Numbered from the stretch's first letter, positions 1 through 5,456 are shown. The stretch is 5,814 nt of DNA from Deltaproteobacteria bacterium (GCA_021789795.1 JAJYJA010000152.1:1-5814), one strand, 5' to 3'. Numbers and translations: made by a program. The notes: a model not told the origin generated them from the letters alone.

Positions 1-62
1 GGCGCAGCAAGGCGCGGATAAGAAAAGGCCCCTTTAAAAGGGCTTACTGGAAGGTCTTTTGA
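1..62. other. Upstream edge with small palindrome; possible end of a preceding gene
   Basis: No gene can be assigned. All three + frames read in from the left edge stop early (TAA 19-21, TAA 35-37, TGA 60-62), so a preceding + strand gene could end here, but nothing in the few residues is diagnostic. A near-perfect dyad at 28-43 (GCCC/GGGC arms with CTTTAAAA between) could be part of a transcription terminator, although a T-run (57-60) comes only 13 nt later. Confidence 0.2.
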
Positions 63-99
63 TGAACACTATTGACAGATGGCCACATAAGAAAAAAAA

Positions 100-250
100 C
101 TCCAGGGGCCGACATATGGGCGCCGGGCGGCAACCACCTGGGCCCTTCCCCACCACCCTTACGGCTCCTGATCCCGTAGCCTCGACGGCTCATGGCCACA
201 CGAGACAAAAAGGAAAATCTTGCGCCGCCCGGCAAAGAACGATATAAAAC
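100..250. other. Structured GC-rich non-coding segment, possible RNA element
   Basis: No convincing coding region. A perfect 10-bp inverted repeat pairs GCCGGGCGGC (122-131) with GCCGCCCGGC (224-233), enclosing 92 nt that hold smaller stems: TACGG/CCGTA, AGCC/GGCT and CTCG/CGAG. Read on the minus strand, the segment is followed by a T8 run (complement of A8 at 92-99), with GGGCC/GGCCC arms just before it. It could therefore be a minus-strand small RNA or leader with alternative pairings. It matches no riboswitch or housekeeping RNA that I recognise. The evidence is base-pairing potential only. Confidence 0.25.
220..248 (+). promoter_or_regulatory. Weak candidate sigma-70 promoter for the parE operon
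   Basis: TTGCGC (220-225, 3/6 to the -35 consensus) lies 17 nt before TATAAA (243-248, 5/6 to the -10 consensus). Initiation near 255 would place the whole palindromic element in the 5' leader of parE. I see nothing better closer to parE: the ~75 nt just before the start codon are C-rich with no -10-like box. The -35 match is poor, so this is tentative. Confidence 0.3.
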
Positions 251-251
251 C

Positions 252-415
252 CTTCGTTGATGGTCTCGCAAAAAATAGCCGATGGCTAAGCAAAAGGGCC
301 GATATACAAGGCGCGGGGTGCGTTTGGCGAGTGAGGCCATACATCCCGGTATGCCGAACGAGCCAAACCGCCACGCAACGCAGTAGATCGGCCCTTTTGC
401 GACGCCATCTTCGTT
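252..415. mobile_element. MITE-like imperfect palindrome with 7-bp flanking direct repeats
   Basis: The terminal arms are GATGGTCTCGCAAAA (259-273) and TTTTGCGACGCCATC (395-409), complementary except at two positions. Internal arms AAAAGGGCCGATATAC (292-307) and GTAGATCGGCCCTTTT (383-398) differ at one position. GTTTGGC (322-328) pairs with GCCAAAC (362-368), and the tip is CATAC (338-342) with GTATG (349-353). The left arm has an extra ~18 nt that contains its own TAGCC/GGCTA stem (276-288). CTTCGTT directly abuts both ends (252-258 and 409-415), as a target-site duplication would. The element has no ORF, so if mobile it would be non-autonomous. It resembles intergenic repeats I associate with Desulfuromonadales genomes; that is recollection, not a search. 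Confidence 0.6.
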
Positions 416-484
416 CGTCCACCGGCTCCAGCCACCCCGGCCAGATCAAAAAACGCTACCCATTCCACCCCCTCTCCCGGCCCC

Positions 485-2323
485 ATGACCGCCACCTACG
501 ACGAGTCCAAGATCAAGACCCTAAGCTCGCTGGAGCACATCCGGCTTAGGCCCGGCATGTACATTGGCCGCCTGGGCAATGGCTCGCACCCGGACGACGG
601 CGTCTATATCCTGCTCAAGGAGATCATCGACAACGCGGTGGACGAGTTCATCATGGGGGCGGGCAAGCGGGTGGAAATCGAGATCGGCGACGACCGGCGG
701 GTGCGGGTGCGGGACTATGGCCGCGGCATCCCCCTGGGCAAGGTGGTGGAGTGCGTGTCGGTGATCAACACCGGCGCCAAGTACAACACCGAGGTCTTCC
801 AGTTCTCGGTGGGCCTAAACGGGGTGGGCACCAAGGCGGTCAACGCCTTGTCGAGCGAGTTTGCCGTCACCTCCTTCCGGGAGGGCCGCTGCGCCCGGGC
901 CGAGTTCGCGCAAGGCCGGCTCGTCCGCCAGGAGAGCGGGGAGGCGGAGGGCAAGGACGGCACCTTAATCGAATTCCTTCCCGACCCCGAGATCTTCGAG
1001 GACTTCGCCTTCAACCTGGAGTTCGTCCGCAAGCGCCTGTGGCGCTACGCCTACCTGAACGCGGGGCTCAAGCTCCACTTCCAGGGCGAGTGTTTCTTCT
1101 CGGCCAACGGCCTGCTCGACCTGCTCGCGAGCGAGATCAACGGCGCCCAGCTCTACGACTTCATCCACCACCAGGGCGAGACCCTGGAGTTCACCTTCTC
1201 CCACACCGACGGCTACGGGGAGAACTACTTCTCCTTTGTCAACGGCACCTTCACCAACGAGGGCGGCACCCATCTCTCCGCCTTCCGGGAGGGGATCTTG
1301 AAGGGGGTGAACGAGTTCTCGGGCAAAAAGTTCATGGGCGAGGACGTGCGGGACGGCATCGTGGGCGCCATCGCGATCAAGGTCAAGGACCCGATCTTCG
1401 AGTCCCAGACCAAGAACAAGCTGGGCAACACCGAGATCCGGGCCGGCATCGTCAACCAGGTGCGGGACGTGGTCTGCGCGCACCTCTACAAGCACACCGA
1501 CCTCGCCGAGCTGATCCTGGACAAGGTGCAGCAGAACGCCAAGATCAGGAAGGACTTGCAGGAGGTGCGCAAGGAGGCCAAGGCCAAGGCCAAGAAGGCG
1601 GCCCTCAAGGTGCCGCAGCTCAAGGACTGCAAGTACCACCCCAGCCGCGAGCAGCCCTCGCCGCCGGGCCGCGAGAACATGGTCTTCATCACCGAGGGCC
1701 AGTCGGCCTCCGGCTCCATCGTCACCGCCCGCGACCCCATGACCCAGGCGGTGTTCTCGCTCAAGGGCAAGCCGATGAACGTTTACGGCCAGAACCTGAC
1801 CCTGCTCTACAAGAACGAGGAGATGTACAACCTGATGCGGGCCTTGAACATCGAGGATTCGGCGGGCGGCCTGCGCTTCGACCGGGTGATCCTGGCCACC
1901 GACGCCGATGTCGATGGCCTCCACATCCGCAACCTGATCCTGACCTTCTTCCTGCACTACTTCGAGAACATCGTCAAGCGCGGCCACATCTACATCCTCG
2001 AGACCCCGATCTTTCGGGTCCGCGACAAGGAGGAGACGATATACTGCTACTCCGAAACCGAAAAACAGGCGGCGGAGAGGCGCCTGGCGGGCCGAGGCAA
2101 GGTCAGGAGACGGGTCGAGATCACCCGCTTCAAGGGCTTGGGCGAGATCTCGCCCCGGGAGTTCAAGCAGTTCATCGCCGCCGACATGCGCCTCGAACAG
2201 GTGCGGATCGACACCCTAAGCGAGGTGCCGCGCATCCTCGACTTCTACATGGGCAAGAACACCCCGGAGCGCAAGGATTACATCATGGGCAAGTTCGCCG
2301 CCGCCTGCCAGGAGGTGGGGTAA
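485..2323 (+). CDS. parE: DNA topoisomerase IV subunit B (ATPase/TOPRIM subunit)
   Basis: This is the ATP-binding subunit of a type IIA topoisomerase, expected to pair with the ParC encoded downstream to decatenate and relax chromosomal DNA in the cytoplasm. The GHKL ATPase comes first: N-box Glu46 and Asn50, DYGRGIP at 77-83 and the glycine loop GLNGVG at 110-115. The transducer carries the ATP-sensing QTK (308-310). The TOPRIM fold has EGQSASG (404-410) with catalytic Glu404, and the acidic triad DADVDG (473-478); RFKGLGE is at 548-554. At 612 aa it lacks the large C-terminal insertion of proteobacterial GyrB and is close to E. coli ParE (~630). The N-terminal EHIRLRPGMYIG and the SLKGKPMN segment resemble the ParE group common in Bacteroidetes. 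No in-frame alternative start follows the upstream stop at 332-334, which fixes ATG 485, yet no Shine-Dalgarno sequence precedes it. Oddity: TOPRIM EGD is EGQ. GyrB is the alternative; subunit length and partner favour ParE. Confidence 0.94.
   Translation: MTATYDESKIKTLSSLEHIRLRPGMYIGRLGNGSHPDDGVYILLKEIIDNAVDEFIMGAGKRVEIEIGDDRRVRVRDYGRGIPLGKVVECVSVINTGAKYNTEVFQFSVGLNGVGTKAVNALSSEFAVTSFREGRCARAEFAQGRLVRQESGEAEGKDGTLIEFLPDPEIFEDFAFNLEFVRKRLWRYAYLNAGLKLHFQGECFFSANGLLDLLASEINGAQLYDFIHHQGETLEFTFSHTDGYGENYFSFVNGTFTNEGGTHLSAFREGILKGVNEFSGKKFMGEDVRDGIVGAIAIKVKDPIFESQTKNKLGNTEIRAGIVNQVRDVVCAHLYKHTDLAELILDKVQQNAKIRKDLQEVRKEAKAKAKKAALKVPQLKDCKYHPSREQPSPPGRENMVFITEGQSASGSIVTARDPMTQAVFSLKGKPMNVYGQNLTLLYKNEEMYNLMRALNIEDSAGGLRFDRVILATDADVDGLHIRNLILTFFLHYFENIVKRGHIYILETPIFRVRDKEETIYCYSETEKQAAERRLAGRGKVRRRVEITRFKGLGEISPREFKQFIAADMRLEQVRIDTLSEVPRILDFYMGKNTPERKDYIMGKFAAACQEVG
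2310..2317 (+). promoter_or_regulatory. Strong ribosome binding site of the HEPN gene, inside parE
   Basis: AGGAGGTG is an essentially perfect Shine-Dalgarno sequence placed 5 nt before ATG 2323, within the last codons of parE. It supports this start and shows that the HEPN gene is well initiated independently of, as well as coupled to, parE. Neither parE nor the MNT gene has a comparable site. Confidence 0.8.
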
Positions 2324-2736
2324 TGGACAACGGCCAGGACATCCGCTGGCGACAGCGGTTCTCAAATTACCAGAAGGCCTTGGCGCAATTGGCCAACGCG
2401 GTCGAGCTTAGCCAACGGCGTCCCCTGTCGGAACTGGAGCAGCAAGGGCTGGTGCAGGCCTTTGAATACACCTACGAGATGGCCTGGAACACCATGCGGG
2501 ACTATTTGATCCATCAAGGGATCTCCGATCTGGTAGGCTCACGGGACACGATTCGCGAGTCCTTCAGCCAGGGGCTGATAATAGACGGCGAGGGCTGGAT
2601 GGACATGCTGGTCGATCGCAACCGCTCGTCGCACACCTACAACCTGGCGGTGGCGGAAACGATCGTAGCCAACATCCTAACCCGTTATTTCCCCCTATTC
2701 TTGGAGCTTAAAATACGCCTGCAAAACCTCCCATGA
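2323..2736 (+). CDS. hepT: HEPN-domain protein, HI0074/HepT-type putative RNase toxin
   Basis: A 137-residue, mostly helical protein of the HI0074 family (nucleotidyltransferase substrate-binding protein, HEPN superfamily). Family hallmarks visible are RWRQRFSNYQKAL near the N-terminus, QGLVQAFEYTYEMAW around 41-55, GSRDTIRESF at 72-81 and the RX4HXY motif at 99-106 (Arg99, His104, Tyr106). In characterised HepT toxins, Arg and His of this motif form the RNase site and the Tyr is adenylylated by MntA. All three are present, so the site looks intact. The start overlaps the parE stop by 1 nt (TAATG) behind a perfect Shine-Dalgarno; the end overlaps the MNT start by 4 nt (ATGA). The open frame runs on upstream through parE, but that part is out-of-frame parE sequence, not protein. 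Codon choice is less C/G-biased than in parE and parC (two consecutive ATA codons near 2579), consistent with later acquisition. Toxicity is inferred from the family. Confidence 0.86.
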   Translation: MDNGQDIRWRQRFSNYQKALAQLANAVELSQRRPLSELEQQGLVQAFEYTYEMAWNTMRDYLIHQGISDLVGSRDTIRESFSQGLIIDGEGWMDMLVDRNRSSHTYNLAVAETIVANILTRYFPLFLELKIRLQNLP

Positions 2737-3065
2737 CCACCGACGAAGGCGGTTTCGGGCTGCCCGCCGCAGCACTGACCAAAATCCGCCAGGTGCTGGC
2801 CAGTCATCCGGCCATCGAGGCGGCGGTCATCTATGGCTCCCGGGCCAAGGGAAATTTTCGTCCCGGCTCGGACATCGACCTCACCCTGCTCGGCGACACC
2901 CTGGTTGACCACGACTTGCGGCGCGTAATCCGCGACTTGGACGACCTGCTGCTACCCTACGCCTTCGACCTGTCACTGTACCGACAGCTAGACCATCCCG
3001 GCCTGCTCGCCCACATCAACCGGGCGGGGCAGACGCTTTACCGCAAGGAAGAAGCCCCATGCTAG
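2733..3065 (+). CDS. mntA: MNT-type minimal nucleotidyltransferase, MntA-like putative antitoxin
   Basis: A 110-residue stand-alone polymerase-beta-type nucleotidyltransferase (HI0073/MntA group). The signature GSX10DXD is complete: Gly35-Ser36, then Asp47 and Asp49 in GSRAKGNFRPGSDIDL. A third acidic residue, Asp79 in FDLSLY, is placed to complete the metal site. In HepT/MntA systems this enzyme transfers AMP from ATP to the Tyr of the partner's RX4HXY motif, silencing the RNase; the adjacent HEPN gene makes that the most likely role here. The start overlaps the HEPN stop (ATGA) and has no Shine-Dalgarno, so translation probably depends on ribosomes finishing the HEPN gene. That keeps antitoxin output tied to toxin output. 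The last codons overlap the parC start by 7 nt and carry its ribosome binding site. An alternative is that it modifies some other protein; the sequence does not decide this. Confidence 0.88.
   Translation: MTTDEGGFGLPAAALTKIRQVLASHPAIEAAVIYGSRAKGNFRPGSDIDLTLLGDTLVDHDLRRVIRDLDDLLLPYAFDLSLYRQLDHPGLLAHINRAGQTLYRKEEAPC
3045..3054 (+). promoter_or_regulatory. Ribosome binding site of parC inside the MNT gene
   Basis: AAGGAAGAAG lies within the last codons of the MNT gene, with AAGGA 9 nt before ATG 3059. It supports the overlapping start of parC and ties parC translation to passage of ribosomes through the toxin-antitoxin pair. Confidence 0.6.
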
Positions 3066-5062
3066 ACTCCGACTACGGCCTCCTGCACCAACTCTTCGAC
3101 ACCAACTTCCTGGAGTACACCGCCTACGTGGTCAAGGAGCGGGCCATCCCCCAGTTGGAGGACGGCTTAAAACCGGTGCAGCGGCGGATCATGCAGACCC
3201 TGTGGAACATGGACGACGGCCGCTTCCACAAGGTGGCCAACGTGGTGGGCGAGTCGATGAAGCTCCACCCCCACGGCGACGCCTCCATCTTCGCGGCCCT
3301 GGTCAACCTGGCCAACAAGGGCTATCTCATCGATCAGCAAGGAAATTTCGGCAACCTCCTGACCGGAGACAGCGCCTCGGCGGCCCGTTATATCGAGTGC
3401 CGCCTCTCGCCCCTGGCCCTGGAGGTGATGTTCAACCCGGACCTCACCGAGTACGTCGATTCCTACGACGGCCGGATGCGGGAACCGGTGACCCTGCCGG
3501 CCAAGATCCCGCTCTTGCTCCTGCAAGGGGCGGAGGGTATCGCGGTGGGCATGGCCACCAAGATCATGCCCCACAACTTCGGGGAGCTGCTCGCCGCCCA
3601 GAAGGCCATCCTCAAAGGTGAGCAATTCGAGATATACCCAGATTTTTACCAAGGCGGGCTGGTGGATGTCAGCCACTACGAACGTGGCAACGGCCGCCTG
3701 AAGTGCCGGGCCCGGATCGAGGAGACCAACGACAAGACCATCACCATCCGCGAACTGCCCTACGGCACCACCACCGCCTCCCTGGTGGAGAGCATCGAGA
3801 AGGCGGTGCGGGCCGGCAAGCTCAAGATCGTCTCCATCAACGACTACACCGCCGAAACGGTGGAGATCGAGATCAAGCTGGCCCGGGGCATGTACGCCCG
3901 GGACACCATCAGCGCCCTCTACGCCTTCACCGACTGCGAGGTGTCGATCAGCCCCAACCTGACCGTCATCCGCGACCAACAGCCGGTGGTGCTGGGCGTG
4001 GACGAGGTGCTGCGCGCCAACACCGAGCGCCTGGTCGATCTCCTTGGGCGGGAACTGGTCATCGAACGCGACCGGCTAAGGGAAGGCCTGCACGCCGCCC
4101 TGCTGGAGCAGATCTTCATCGAGGAGCGACTGTACAAGCAGATCGAGGAGTGCCCGTCCCACGAGCTGGTGCTGGCCGCCATCGACGCGGCCCTGCAACC
4201 CTTCGCCGACCGGCTGCTGCGCCCGGTGTCCAAGGAGGACATCGAGCGGCTGCTGGAGATCCGCATCCGCCGCATCTCCCGCTACGACCTTAACAAAAAA
4301 CGGCAGGAAATCGAGGGGATCAAGAAGGAGACCGCCCAGGTGGAGCACCACCTGCAAGACGTGGTCAAATACGCCATCGCCTACCTGGACCGGCTGCTCA
4401 AGAAATACGGGGGCTTATACCCGCGCCGCACCGAGATCGCCACCTTCAGCGAGGTGGAGGCCAAGGCGGTGGCCCTCTCCAACCTCACCTGCGGCTACGA
4501 CCCCCAGACCGGCTTCCTGGGCTACCAGGTCAAGGCGGATCCGGAACGCTCCTTCGCCTGCTCCGAGTACGACAAGTTCCTGCTCATCTTCCGGGACGGC
4601 GCCTACAAGGTCATCAACGGCGCGGACAAGCTCTTCGTGGGGCCAGACCTGATCCACGCCGGCAAGGACGACCCCAAGCTGGTCTTCAACATCATCTACC
4701 GGGACGGCACCGACAACCTCTCCTACGTCAAGCGCTTCCCCATGCCCAAGTTCATCCTGGACAAGGAGTACCGCCTGTTCCCGGAGCACCCCAAATCCCG
4801 CATCCAGCACCTGGCCGTCGGCGAAGGCTGCCGGGTGCGGGTCTATTTCGCGCCCTCTGCCCGCTCCAAGGTCAACTCCTGCGAGGTGCCCTTCAAGGAT
4901 TACCTGGTCAAGGGGGTGACAGCCAAGGGCCGGCGGCTGGGCAGCCGGGTACTGCGCCGCATCGTGCCCCTGGTGGATAGGGAGGAAGAGACGGGCACGG
5001 CTCCCCTGCCCCTGCCCGGCATGGCCCCGGAAGTCAAGCCGCCGGAATCGTCCGGCGGCTAA
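3059..5062 (+). CDS. parC: DNA topoisomerase IV subunit A (DNA breakage-reunion subunit)
   Basis: This is the DNA-cleaving subunit that partners ParE. The winged-helix/tower core (about 20-340) holds GLKPVQRRI (36-44), HPHGD (70-74) and the active site Arg110-Tyr111 in SAARYIECR, where Tyr111 should form the 5'-phosphotyrosyl bond. QGAEGIAVGMATKIMPHN lies at 156-173 with the intercalating Ile169. A coiled-coil segment (about 330-450) leads to a short C-terminal domain of roughly 200 residues with no GyrA-box (QRRGGKG), arguing for topoisomerase IV over gyrase. At 667 aa it is shorter than E. coli ParC (752), as in Bacteroidetes-type ParC. The start overlaps the MNT gene by 7 nt. Oddities: the two quinolone-anchoring positions (GyrA Ser83 and Asp87) are Ala75 and Ala79, and the last codons (PPESSGG) sit in a perfect hairpin ending at the stop. 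Confidence 0.95.
   Translation: MLDSDYGLLHQLFDTNFLEYTAYVVKERAIPQLEDGLKPVQRRIMQTLWNMDDGRFHKVANVVGESMKLHPHGDASIFAALVNLANKGYLIDQQGNFGNLLTGDSASAARYIECRLSPLALEVMFNPDLTEYVDSYDGRMREPVTLPAKIPLLLLQGAEGIAVGMATKIMPHNFGELLAAQKAILKGEQFEIYPDFYQGGLVDVSHYERGNGRLKCRARIEETNDKTITIRELPYGTTTASLVESIEKAVRAGKLKIVSINDYTAETVEIEIKLARGMYARDTISALYAFTDCEVSISPNLTVIRDQQPVVLGVDEVLRANTERLVDLLGRELVIERDRLREGLHAALLEQIFIEERLYKQIEECPSHELVLAAIDAALQPFADRLLRPVSKEDIERLLEIRIRRISRYDLNKKRQEIEGIKKETAQVEHHLQDVVKYAIAYLDRLLKKYGGLYPRRTEIATFSEVEAKAVALSNLTCGYDPQTGFLGYQVKADPERSFACSEYDKFLLIFRDGAYKVINGADKLFVGPDLIHAGKDDPKLVFNIIYRDGTDNLSYVKRFPMPKFILDKEYRLFPEHPKSRIQHLAVGEGCRVRVYFAPSARSKVNSCEVPFKDYLVKGVTAKGRRLGSRVLRRIVPLVDREEETGTAPLPLPGMAPEVKPPESSGG
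5038..5059 (+). other. Perfect stem-loop covering the last parC codons
   Basis: GCCGCCGGA (5038-5046) and TCCGGCGGC (5051-5059) form a perfect 9-bp stem with an ATCG loop, and the TAA stop follows immediately. There is no T-run after it, so it is not a typical intrinsic terminator. It may protect the 3' end, stall ribosomes at the stop, or be an inserted short palindrome that became coding. Confidence 0.5.
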
Positions 5063-5107
5063 CGCCGCGCCCTGTCCCCACCGTCCTTCCGGCCCCGCAG
5101 TCCGCTG

Positions 5108-5140
5108 GCAGCCCCGCGTTCCGGCGGGGCGCTGCTTTAA
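5108..5140 (+). terminator. Intrinsic terminator after parC
   Basis: The stem is GCAG (5108-5111) plus CCCCGC (5112-5117) against GCGGGG (5124-5129) and CTGC (5132-5135), with a GTTCCG loop and a 2-nt bulge, followed by TTTAAT. It lies 46 nt after the parC stop and probably ends the parE-hepT-mntA-parC transcript. The T-run is short, so termination may be incomplete. Confidence 0.6.
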
Positions 5141-5201
5141 TATGGGCGCTCAACCCCCGCCCGCCGGGGTGAAAACTCGCCGCCCGGCGGGGAGTAATAA
5201 C

Positions 5202-5258
5202 CCCGGCCCTGGCGATAACGCCTTGCCCGGCGGGCGTTACCGGGCTATTTCCTATTTG
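5202..5258 (+). terminator. Second, bipartite terminator-like hairpin
   Basis: TAACGCC (5216-5222) pairs with GGCGTTA (5233-5239), extended by CCCGG (5202-5206) with CCGGG (5240-5244) around an internal bulge. The interrupted T-rich tract CTATTTCCTATTT follows. It could act as a backup to the first terminator. Further GC-rich dyads lie between the two (5153-5193), for example CCCCG/CGGGG, making this stretch a cluster of hairpins. Confidence 0.4.
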
Positions 5259-5264
5259 CAACCC

Positions 5265-5390
5265 TAATTACTGGCAGACCCTGGCCAATGCCCACGCCCT
5301 CCTGGCCCGCCCCGGAGAGAACGGAAACGGCGCCAGGCCCAGGCCTGCTGCTGGCTCTCCCCGCCCTGGCCAGGACCAGAGAGTCAAGCA
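5265..5390. promoter_or_regulatory. Dyad-rich upstream region of the cytochrome promoter
   Basis: No coding region is visible. The segment carries repeated CTGGCC/GGCCAG elements and several dyads: CAGGCCTG (5340-5347), CCTGGCCAGG (5365-5374), GCCAG/CTGGC (5332-5336 and 5351-5355) and GGAGAG/CTCTCC (5314-5319 and 5355-5360). A position just upstream of a -24/-12 promoter is where enhancer-binding activators of sigma-54 or other regulators bind, so one of these could be an operator. Which protein would bind is unknown. Confidence 0.35.
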
Positions 5391-5406
5391 TGGCGTGATA
5401 CTTGCA
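5391..5406 (+). promoter_or_regulatory. Sigma-54 (-24/-12) promoter
   Basis: TGGCGTGATACTTGCA matches the RpoN consensus TGGCACG-N4-TTGCA except at two positions. It keeps the invariant GG (5392-5393) and GC (5404-5405) exactly 10 nt apart. Transcription would start near 5417, giving a leader of about 150 nt before the cytochrome ATG. Such a promoter requires an ATP-driven enhancer-binding activator. No ordinary -35/-10 pair stands out downstream. Confidence 0.6.
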
Positions 5407-5432
5407 AGATAACCAGCCGTCCATCCAGGACT

Positions 5433-5456
5433 GAGTATCAGTGAAAAATGATACTC
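5433..5456. promoter_or_regulatory. Perfect 8-bp inverted repeat with related half-sites
   Basis: GAGTATCA (5433-5440) and TGATACTC (5449-5456) are exact reverse complements separated by GTGAAAAA. The same 7-mer TGATACT also occurs at 5396-5402, inside the spacer of the -24/-12 promoter, and AGTATC recurs at 5477-5482. Four copies in 87 bp suggest an operator array for a dimeric regulator. In the transcript, the central pair could instead form a leader hairpin. Confidence 0.55.

Noticed and set aside
72..77. TTGACA as a consensus -35 box
   Set aside because: At 16-18 nt downstream there is only an A-run ending in C, no -10 box; the nearest TA-rich boxes are at wrong distances.
44..549. Several overlapping small open frames on both strands before parE
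   Set aside because: They run through the palindrome and the GC-rich dyads, lack ribosome binding sites, are Arg/Pro-rich and overlap each other; none looks like a protein.
965..1987. Long open frame on the minus strand (340 codons)
   Set aside because: It lies wholly antisense to parE, has Leu/Val/Gly/Asp-rich low-complexity content typical of the complement of GC-rich codons, and shows no domain; parE has clear motifs throughout.
751..2322. Upstream extension of the HEPN open frame through parE (open from 751 to 2736)
   Set aside because: The extension is Arg/Pro/Gly-rich out-of-frame parE sequence; family similarity and a perfect Shine-Dalgarno place the real start at 2323.
485..2323. 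Reading ParE as the RelE/ParE-type toxin, given the neighbouring toxin-antitoxin genes
   Set aside because: The name is shared only; this protein is a 612-residue GHKL/TOPRIM topoisomerase subunit.
3167..3979. Minus-strand open frame of 270 codons opposite parC
   Set aside because: Shadow of parC codons with no recognisable domain or start signal.
485..5062. Assignment as gyrB/gyrA
   Set aside because: ParC has no GyrA-box and a short C-terminal domain, and the subunit lengths fit topoisomerase IV; a residual chance of misnaming remains.
5034..5261. Minus-strand open frame of 75 codons after parC
   Set aside because: It coincides with terminator hairpins and is Arg/Gly/Ala-rich without a start signal.
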